36,292 bases of DNA, from contig CAJQMW010000309.1 in assembly GCA_905479535.1 (NCBI GenBank), forward strand, positions 1 to 36,292, written 5' to 3'. This DNA comes from an uncultured Maribacter sp. (lineage in GTDB: Bacteria; Bacteroidota; Bacteroidia; Flavobacteriales; Flavobacteriaceae). How positions within the stretch are numbered: the first letter of the stretch is position 1; the number at the start of each line of letters is the position of its first letter. Positions 1-6,533 of the stretch are shown piece by piece. The position numbers were made by a program, and so were the translations under genes. The notes beneath the pieces were generated by a model that was not told where the DNA came from, did no database searches, and was given only the letters and a program-made list of their open reading frames with translations.

Positions 1-1
1 T

Positions 2-298
2 ACCTGTATAATGACCAATAAAAATAAAACCGTACTCTACGTAGGGGCAACCAATGACATTGAAAGAAGAATAAATGAACACAAACATCGTATTTATCCG
101 AATGCGTTTACCAAAAGATATAATTGTGATATTTTAGTGTATTTTGAAGAATTCGATGAAGTTAAGGACGCCTTTGCAAGAGAAAAACAATTGAAGGCAG
201 GCAGTCGAAAAAAGAAGCTGCAACTTATAAGCGGCCTAAATCCGAATTGGAATGATCTTGGACTAAATTGGCATGGTGCAAATTTTTTGTTGAGATGA
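2..298 (+). CDS. GIY-YIG family nuclease, 5'-truncated by the window edge
   Basis: Small GIY-YIG endonuclease-domain protein of the UvrC-like single-domain type common in Bacteroidota. The reading frame is open from base 2, giving CIMTNKNKTVLYVGATND, so the in-frame ATG at 11 is probably internal and the true start lies before the window. Visible family features are the VLYVG strand of the GIY-YIG core, the R in NDIERR, the following EHK, the AREKQLK segment with the expected catalytic Glu, and the C-terminal NPNWNDL signature. The complete family is usually about 80-110 residues, so only a few residues are missing. The gene sits just before the ligase-associated helicase with a palindromic repeat in between. 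Substrate and role are unknown; such proteins are often annotated as excinuclease-like but lack the other UvrC domains. Confidence 0.85.
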   Translation, partial: TCIMTNKNKTVLYVGATNDIERRINEHKHRIYPNAFTKRYNCDILVYFEEFDEVKDAFAREKQLKAGSRKKKLQLISGLNPNWNDLGLNWHGANFLLR

Positions 299-315
299 AA
301 AGGACAAATTTAAAC

Positions 316-359
316 AGATTGCCACGCTTCGTCAGCTTCACTGACTTCACTCGCAATTT
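316..359. repeat. REP-like palindromic element next to the GIY-YIG gene
   Basis: The 60 bases between the GIY-YIG stop and the helicase ATG hold a nested inverted repeat. The outer arms are ATTGC (318-322) and GCAAT (353-357). The inner arms are GTCAG (331-335) and CTGAC (341-345) around a CTTCA loop. The interior is built of imperfect repeats of a CTTC-containing unit. The outline GATTGC...CTTCG...TCGCAAT resembles interspersed repeats I associate with flavobacterial intergenic regions, often near GIY-YIG genes; that resemblance is from memory and not checked. The element ends two bases before the helicase start codon. Confidence 0.5.
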
Positions 360-2828
360 ATGACCAGAGAAGAACTATACAAAATCGCCAAGGACTGGTT
401 CCATGAACAGGGCTGGAAACCGTTCTCTTTCCAAAAACAAACTTGGAAAGCCTTTTTGCAGGGCAAACACGGACTTTTAAACGCACCAACGGGAAGTGGC
501 AAAACCTACGCTTTATGGTTTCCCATCGTCCTGAATTACATCAAACAAAATCCAGATTACAAAAACAACCATAAGAAGGGATTGAAGGCAGTTTGGATTA
601 CGCCGTTGCGTGCACTATCGCAAGAAATAAGACAATCTGCCGAGCGTGTTACCGCAGATTTGGGCACCCAAATGACCGTCGGAATACGAACCGGCGACAC
701 TACGACAAAACAAAGGGCACAGCAAAAAAAACAGATGCCGGATTTATTGATTACCACCCCGGAGAGCCTACAGCTCTTACTGGCCACTAAGGGCTATGAT
801 AAAATTTTTAAGGATTGCAGTGCAATTGTGGTAGATGAGTGGCACGAGCTATTGGGCACCAAAAGAGGTGTACAAATGGAACTCGCGCTGTCCCGATTAA
901 AGACGGTCTCCAAAAAACTGCGTATCTGGGGCATCTCGGCCACCATAGGCAACTTGGAACAGGCACGGGAAGTTTTACTGGGCCCTGAAACTGAGGCTTT
1001 GGAAAATTCGGTCATGATCAAAGCGAACATCAAAAAGAAAATTACGGTAAAGAGTATTATTCCAGATAAAATGGAAACCTTTCCATGGCGGGGACATCTG
1101 GGCCTTCATTTGCTAGAATACGTCATACCGATAATCAATAAAAGCAGGACCACGTTACTTTTCACCAATACCCGTAGCCAATGTGAGATTTGGTTCCAGA
1201 AAATATTAGAGAAACACCCAGAATTTGCAGGGGAAATAGCCATGCACCATGGTAGCATCAATAAAGATACACGGGTTTGGGTGGAAAATGCCATCCGCAA
1301 TGAAGAATTAAAAGCTGTGGTTTGCACCTCCAGTCTGGACCTTGGGGTCGATTTTGCCCCAGTAGAAACCGTAGTCCAAATTGGTGGCCCAAAAGGGGTG
1401 GCCCGTTTTTTACAACGTGCCGGGAGAAGCGGACACCGACCCGGAAAAGAAAGTGTTATCTATTTCCTTCCCACTCACGCCATAGAACTCATAGAGGCCT
1501 CGGCACTTCAGGAAGCGGTAAGGCAAAATGCCGTTGAAGACCGTATGCCCTACCTCAACAGTTTCGACGTTCTCCTTCAATACCTAACCACCTTAGCCAT
1601 ATCCGACGGATTTTATCCCGATGAAATATTCAACGAAGTACGACACACTTTTTGTTATCAGGCCTTATCCGAAGAACAATGGCAATGGTTATTAAATTTT
1701 ATCGTGATGGGTAGTCAGAGTCTACAGACCTATGATGAATATAAAAAAGTGGAAATAGAGGCCGATGGAAAATTCAAGGTAAACAATAAGGGTGTGGCCA
1801 TGCGTCATCGGTTCCAAATTGGGACCATTGTGGGTGATGTGAACCTAACGGTACGCTATCAAAAAGGAGGCTACATTGGCTCCATAGAGGAGTACTTTAT
1901 TTCTAAACTTAACCGTGGCGATGTTTTTACGTTTGCGGGCAGAAACTTGGAGTTCATCCGGATTAAGGATATGCAGGTTCACGTAAAGAACTCCACAAAA
2001 AAAACGAATAAAATATCCAGTTGGATGGGCAGTCGCCTGACGCTTTCTGCGCAAATGTCAAAACTATTGCGTGAAGAGATGTACACGGCGAACGACATTG
2101 AAAAAAATCAATCAATAGAAATAAAATCTTTGTCCCATCTATTCGAGCGGCAACGTAGGGAAAGTATTGTTCCCGGACCCGATGAATTTCTAATCGAAAC
2201 CTTTAAAACAAGGGATGGCTATCACCATTTGTTCTATCCTTTCGAGGGCAGGTTCGTTCATGAGGCTATGGGCAGTCTATTGGGCTATCGAATAAGCCTA
2301 TTATCGCCCATAACATTCTCCCTCGCCTTCAACGATTATGGTTTTGAGTTGTTATCGGATAAGGAGATAGATATTCAACAGGTGCTGGACAACAATCTCT
2401 TCACTTCCGATTATCTTTTGGATGACCTTCAAAAAAGTCTAAACGCTACGGAGATGGCACGCCGCAAATTTCGTGATGTGGCCATCATTAGCGGTATGGT
2501 CTTCACCGGATATCCGAACAAGGGCATAAAAATGAAGCACTTACAAAGTAATTCACAATTACTTTTTGAAGTTTTCCGAGATTATGAGCCAGAAAATCTT
2601 CTTTTTCAACAGGCCTTTACGGAAACGTTTCAGCATCAACTAGAAGAGGGACGTTTACGGCTTTCCATGGAGCGTATTGCCACACAAGAAATCATTTGGA
2701 AACAATGTGAAAAAGCTACACCCTTTTCATTTCCGTTAATAACCGATAGGTTAAGCAGGGAAAAATTATCCAGTGAAAAATTGGAAGACCGCATCAAGCG
2801 CATGGCCGCCTTATTGATGAAGAAATAA
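360..2828 (+). CDS. Ligase-associated DNA DExH-box helicase (Lhr-like)
   Basis: Superfamily 2 helicase of the ligase-associated type (822 aa, about the usual family length), expected to act with an ATP-dependent DNA ligase, an exonuclease and PdeM in DNA repair. Motifs in order: FSFQKQTW at about 23-29, Walker A APTGSGKT 42-49, TPLRAL 81-86, TTPESL 132-137, DEWH 159-162 (the DExH box), SAT 193-195, LLFTNTRSQ 266-274, TSSLDLGVDFAPV 323-335 and QRAGRSGHRPG 352-362. The C-terminal half, to 822, is the Lhr-type region. The ATG at 360 lies directly after a palindromic repeat, with no Shine-Dalgarno sequence, as is normal in this phylum. The ligase and exonuclease are not in the window and may lie upstream; PdeM follows after one inserted gene. 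Confidence 0.93.
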   Translation: MTREELYKIAKDWFHEQGWKPFSFQKQTWKAFLQGKHGLLNAPTGSGKTYALWFPIVLNYIKQNPDYKNNHKKGLKAVWITPLRALSQEIRQSAERVTADLGTQMTVGIRTGDTTTKQRAQQKKQMPDLLITTPESLQLLLATKGYDKIFKDCSAIVVDEWHELLGTKRGVQMELALSRLKTVSKKLRIWGISATIGNLEQAREVLLGPETEALENSVMIKANIKKKITVKSIIPDKMETFPWRGHLGLHLLEYVIPIINKSRTTLLFTNTRSQCEIWFQKILEKHPEFAGEIAMHHGSINKDTRVWVENAIRNEELKAVVCTSSLDLGVDFAPVETVVQIGGPKGVARFLQRAGRSGHRPGKESVIYFLPTHAIELIEASALQEAVRQNAVEDRMPYLNSFDVLLQYLTTLAISDGFYPDEIFNEVRHTFCYQALSEEQWQWLLNFIVMGSQSLQTYDEYKKVEIEADGKFKVNNKGVAMRHRFQIGTIVGDVNLTVRYQKGGYIGSIEEYFISKLNRGDVFTFAGRNLEFIRIKDMQVHVKNSTKKTNKISSWMGSRLTLSAQMSKLLREEMYTANDIEKNQSIEIKSLSHLFERQRRESIVPGPDEFLIETFKTRDGYHHLFYPFEGRFVHEAMGSLLGYRISLLSPITFSLAFNDYGFELLSDKEIDIQQVLDNNLFTSDYLLDDLQKSLNATEMARRKFRDVAIISGMVFTGYPNKGIKMKHLQSNSQLLFEVFRDYEPENLLFQQAFTETFQHQLEEGRLRLSMERIATQEIIWKQCEKATPFSFPLITDRLSREKLSSEKLEDRIKRMAALLMKK

Positions 2829-3027
2829 CTAGCCCCCTAGCCCTAAGGTGAATTTCAAGTATTATTGAAACATCAAAGACTCTTCTATTTTAGTACATTT
2901 ATAAAAAGATAAGTATGCGCCCTTTCAGTCAACCAAAATATTGTATTCAACAGCTTATGATAATTAAAAATTCGATTAAATATATTATTCCGTACTTCAA
3001 AAGATTTTAAAATTCAAGTTGATTAAA

Positions 3028-3507
3028 ATGTCAAAAAAAAAATTATTATTCATATTTCTCTCCATTTTAATATTTTCCTGTTCTAAAAATTCCTCTTCCA
3101 CAAAGTTTACTTGCTGTACGGACGAAATAAATGGCAATGTCAACAATCTCCAAATACCGGATACAGTGGATGTGCAAATACAGGCTTTTAACGTGATTAC
3201 TCCTAATGGAGACGGAATAAATGATTTTTTATTTATTCGAGATTTATTTCTTTACCCTAATAATAACGTCCAAATTTTTGACAACAGAAATCGTTTGGTT
3301 TTTGAGGACTCCGGTTATTTATCGGAACAAAATGTATTTGATGCGACTGGCTTGAAAGAAGGTACTTATCGTTATAAGATAGTTATTGAAAATGAAGAAA
3401 TTTTCTTACTCCAAGGATTTTTATGCGTAGTAACTTCCTTTCCAAACGATTTTGAATTTGGTTTAGGATGCAGCGTTTGGGACCCTATAGACCCGCTTCT
3501 TCAGTAG
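3028..3507 (+). CDS. Small lipoprotein with a CHU_C-like domain
   Basis: Predicted outer-surface or periplasmic lipoprotein of 159 aa. The ATG at 3028 is preferred over a TTG nine bases upstream because it gives a clean signal: MSKKK, a hydrophobic stretch, then the lipobox LIFSC with the acylated Cys near residue 18. The body resembles the gliding-motility-associated C-terminal (CHU_C) domain: ITPNGDGINDFLFI, YPNNNVQIFDNRNRLVFE, then an EGTYRYKI strand. In the usual family this domain ends very large secreted adhesins and acts as a type IX sorting signal. Here it is nearly the whole protein and is followed by about 30 further residues with Cys. The usual WDG motif is replaced by FDATGL. About 200 bases of AT-rich DNA without a clear promoter precede it. 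It separates the helicase from PdeM. Confidence 0.72.
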   Translation: MSKKKLLFIFLSILIFSCSKNSSSTKFTCCTDEINGNVNNLQIPDTVDVQIQAFNVITPNGDGINDFLFIRDLFLYPNNNVQIFDNRNRLVFEDSGYLSEQNVFDATGLKEGTYRYKIVIENEEIFLLQGFLCVVTSFPNDFEFGLGCSVWDPIDPLLQ

Positions 3508-3526
3508 GTGCTGATAATTTTACAAT

Positions 3527-4192
3527 ATGACCAAATCCGTCCAAATCTTAAAGAACACCTTTGAAATGCACTGCTCTGGTGTACTCTTTTGGCAGGAAAG
3601 GTCAACCCTCATCATTAGCGATGTACATTTGGGAAAAATATCCCATTTTAGAAAATTTGGAGCAGCTGTGCCGCAAAAAGCGGTAGAGCAGAATTTTTTG
3701 GTCATGACCGAAGTTATCGAACTTTTTAAACCGACGGTCATCATTTTTTTGGGAGATTTGTTCCATTCTTCTGTTAACAAGGAGTGGCAATTCTTTGAGG
3801 AATGGATTTCAAAACTTACGGCAAAGGTTATATTAGTTAGTGGCAACCATGATATTATTTCTCCTTTAAAATATGAGGATTTAGGTGTGCAAGTAACCAA
3901 AGAACTTCTTTTGGACGGTTTTCTACTTACGCACCATCCAGAAGAAAGAGAGGGTCTCTTCAATTTTTCGGGTCATGTACACCCTGCCATTCGGTTACAC
4001 GGGGTTGGGAGACAATCGGTTCGTTTACGGTGTTTTTTTAAAACACAGCGTCAGATGATATTGCCAGCTTTTGGGGAATTTACCGGGAATTACACCATGG
4101 AACCAATAGCTGATTGCGAGGCTTATGCTTTGTTGGGAGATACGGTACTTCAAGTCCCGTTTAAGGAGACAAAACGACGCAAGAGATTTTAA
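3527..4192 (+). CDS. pdeM: Ligase-associated metallophosphoesterase PdeM
   Basis: Calcineurin-like metallophosphoesterase of the DNA-ligase-associated family (221 aa, normal length). The metal-binding motifs are all present in order: SDVHLGK (DxH) at about 31-37, LGDLFHS at about 75-81, SGNHD at about 105-109, a single His pair TH-HPEE, and SGHVHP near 148-153. The likely function is phosphodiesterase or endonuclease activity in DNA repair together with the ligase-associated helicase and exonuclease. It starts 19 bases after the lipoprotein stop, so the two are probably cotranscribed. The family normally follows the helicase directly, so the lipoprotein looks inserted. The C-terminus is basic (KETKRRKRF). 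Confidence 0.9.
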   Translation: MTKSVQILKNTFEMHCSGVLFWQERSTLIISDVHLGKISHFRKFGAAVPQKAVEQNFLVMTEVIELFKPTVIIFLGDLFHSSVNKEWQFFEEWISKLTAKVILVSGNHDIISPLKYEDLGVQVTKELLLDGFLLTHHPEEREGLFNFSGHVHPAIRLHGVGRQSVRLRCFFKTQRQMILPAFGEFTGNYTMEPIADCEAYALLGDTVLQVPFKETKRRKRF

Positions 4193-4265
4193 AAAAGTCC
4201 ATATTGAAAGGGTTTTAGACAAATCAATATCTAAAAAGGCCATATTTTTAAACAAAAAGGAGTTC

Positions 4266-5063
4266 ATGAAAAAACTAGCAATTATCAACTTGGCTTCTGT
4301 GGTTTTAGTAATTGCCGTAAATTATATTTCCCAAGCGCTAAGGTTGAACAATACGACCATAGGGGAGATTAGTGCCAAATACGACAACTTATTTACTCCC
4401 GCTTCCTACGCTTTTGCCATTTGGGGAATCATATTCATTAGTTTGTTGGCGTACGGTATATTTCAAGTGCGTCGTGCTTTTTTTAGTACTAAGCAAAGCG
4501 ATTTTATTCAAAAGACCGGGTATTGGTTCTTAACGGCAAACCTTTTAAACGCGGCATGGGTGTTTGCCTTTGTTTACGACTTCACAGGGTTATCCGTATT
4601 GATTATGCTTGGAATCTTGTTCTCCTTGATAAAAATAATACTGAACGCCAATATGGAACGATGGGATGCTCCAATAACTATCATCGCTTTTGTCTGGTGG
4701 CCCATTTGCATCTATAGTGGATGGATAGCCGTAGCGACCATCGCTAATATTTCTGCGTATTTGAGCAAACTTGAGTGGAACGGTGGCCCATTATCCGAGA
4801 ATAGCTGGACAATGATTATGATCGGAGTAGCCGTTCTCCTAAATCTCTTCATGATTTGGAAACGTAACATGCGGGAATTTGCTTTAGTAGGTGTTTGGGC
4901 GTTGTTCGCCATATACATACGCCACAAAGACGCTCTAGAAAACATTGCCTATAGCGCATTATTTGGAAGTATTTTATTGACCGCCGCTATACTGTTCCAT
5001 GGTTACCAAAATAGGCACACCAACCCCTTTGAGAAACTTAAGGAAAGGTTGAAAAACGATTAA
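4266..5063 (+). CDS. TspO/MBR-like tryptophan-rich membrane protein
   Basis: Integral membrane protein of about 265 aa with roughly eight hydrophobic segments. The start at 4266 is chosen because an AAAAAGGAG stretch lies just upstream and the protein then opens with MKKLAIINL and the first membrane helix; the frame is open further upstream but that would overlap pdeM. Trp-rich helices include FAIWGIIFISLL, LLNAAWVFAFVY and IAFVWWPICIYSGW, and the FTPASYAFAIWG motif matches the tryptophan-rich sensory protein (TspO/MBR-like) group seen in flavobacteria. The substrate is unknown; classical TspO binds porphyrins and sterols, but this longer form is only distantly related. The gene is convergent with the broken flavoprotein: the stop codons of both share the TTAA at 5060-5063. 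Confidence 0.75.
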   Translation: MKKLAIINLASVVLVIAVNYISQALRLNNTTIGEISAKYDNLFTPASYAFAIWGIIFISLLAYGIFQVRRAFFSTKQSDFIQKTGYWFLTANLLNAAWVFAFVYDFTGLSVLIMLGILFSLIKIILNANMERWDAPITIIAFVWWPICIYSGWIAVATIANISAYLSKLEWNGGPLSENSWTMIMIGVAVLLNLFMIWKRNMREFALVGVWALFAIYIRHKDALENIAYSALFGSILLTAAILFHGYQNRHTNPFEKLKERLKND

Positions 5064-6410
5064 AGCATACTTTTGACATCGTTGGCCCATGAAGGATAGG
5101 TAAAAAATCGTACCCTGCAAATCATCGGCGGTCATCTTGGCATTAATGGCCATAGCAAAAATATTAATGGTCTCCCCAGCTTCAGGGCCAAGGATATGAG
5201 CTCCAATTATTTCTTGAGTTCGTTCGTTCAAGATGATTTTATAGCTGTATACTGGAGCATTGATTCTTTTGGCATTGAACCAATTGGGAACAGAAGCCTG
5301 TTTGACCAGTATATTTTTATATCGACTTTTCGCTTCCTCCTCGGAATATCCGACCGAAGCCAAATTGGGTAATGTAAATACCCCCGAAGGTATTTCCGGA
5401 AAAGATAATTTTTTTTGATTTCCGTTCAAGATATTCTCAAATACTACGCAGCCCTCTCTCCCAGAGAGTGGGGTAAGCGGCAACCCATTGTCCGAAACAT
5501 CTCCACAAGCGTACACCTTGGGATTACTTTTACTTTGCAAAAAGACATTGGTCTTTATGCCACTATCAACAAAAGTAACATTGACTTTTTCCAAATCAAG
5601 TTCCGACAGTGCCGGAACCCGACCCGCTGTATTGAATACAGCTCTAGATTTTAAGGATTGTGAGGTTCCATTTATATCATACTTCAGTTTAAAATTCTTA
5701 CTTAGTTTCTTTACCTCAGTTGTTTTTGCACCAAAGACAAAGTCTATGCCCAATTTCTTAGAATATTTCGTAAGCTCCTTTACTAAGTCACTGTCAAAAG
5801 CGTTCAAGGGACGTTCGCCTGTTTCCAAAACCGTAACCTTGGCTCCAGCCCTTACCGCCATGTGGGCGAATTACATTCCCACGTAACCGGCTCCGATAAA
5901 GGTGATCTGTTTGGGTAGTTTTTTCAAATTCAAAAAATCGTCACTAGTTAGTAAATGCCCGTTCCCTTTAAACGATAATTTACGGGGTTCATATCCGGTA
6001 GCGATGACAATCGTTTTAGCGGTTATCTTTTTTTCTTCCACCATTAAAGAATCCTCCGTTAGGAATTTTGGGGATTGATGATATAGTTTAATTCCCATAC
6101 CTTTCAGGTCTTTTTCCGTACTCTTGGGAACGGCGGCCGTAAATTCTTTTTTAAACTTTTGAAGTTTTTTCCAATTTATTTTCGGAAGCTTTGCGATACC
6201 CTTCCCGTGTAAATTCTTCGAGTTCTCAAGCACCTCCGTTATCCCTAGGAGTACTTTTTTTGGATCACAACCCTTATTGGCGCAGGTACCACCAAACTCA
6301 CGCTTGTCCGCTATGGCCACTTTAAGCCCAGCTTCGGCACATGCCTTGGCCACTGTTTGACCCGCAATACCGCTACCTATTACAAATACATCAAATTGAT
6401 TTTCCTTCAT
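5060..6410 (-). pseudogene. Broken pyridine nucleotide-disulfide oxidoreductase
   Basis: Remnant of a 449-residue class I flavoprotein disulfide oxidoreductase (glutathione-reductase/lipoamide-dehydrogenase-like). The N-terminal part (6410 down to 5871) has the FAD motif GSGIAGQ at 12-18, the redox pair in GGTCANKGC (C43, C48) and IVIATGYEP. It stops at TAA (5871-5873 on the plus strand) inside the NAD-binding motif GAGYVGM*FAHMA, where the family has Glu. The same frame then continues normally with ACGDVSD and TLPNLASVGYSEEEA. A second lesion is a one-base excess in the A6 run at 5102-5107: removing it restores GTIFTYPSWANDVKSML and a stop at 5060. The family's usual HPTxxE dyad is TYPSWAND here, so the intact ancestor was already a divergent member. 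Two lesions make a true pseudogene likelier than a sequencing error. Confidence 0.85.
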
Positions 6411-6507
6411 CAGTTTAAGTTATAAAAATTAAAGGTGGCGCGTTTATGGGGCAATCATTGATGCAAATTAGACAACTTTGAACGCAATACGTTTGGCGTG
6501 GTTATGT

Positions 6508-6515
6508 ATCTTTGC
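6508..6515 (+). promoter_or_regulatory. Candidate -7 box for mfd
   Basis: TATCTTTG fits the Bacteroidota -7 consensus TAnnTTTG and lies about 19 bases before the TTG start of mfd. No well-spaced TTTG -33 box was found, so this rests on the -7 element and its position. Coordinates may be off by one. Confidence 0.5.
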
Positions 6516-6533
6516 ATCTCAAATTTTTAGCGG

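Noticed and set aside
360..2828. Phage-defence helicase system with the GIY-YIG gene
   Set aside because: The helicase belongs to the ligase-associated repair family with PdeM close by, and the GIY-YIG gene has its own repeat; no defence effector was seen.
2829..2850. CTAGCCCCCTAGCCC direct repeat after the helicase
   Set aside because: Two seven-base copies only, with no palindrome or further structure; probably remnant or chance.
4125..4265. Longer N-terminus for the TspO-like protein
   Set aside because: It would overlap pdeM by 68 bases and add a charged stretch before the natural membrane start; the AGGAG-preceded ATG at 4266 is better.
5871..5873. Recoding or readthrough at the flavoprotein stop
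   Set aside because: The codon is TAA, not TGA, so selenocysteine insertion does not apply, and a separate frameshift near the 3' end still breaks the gene.
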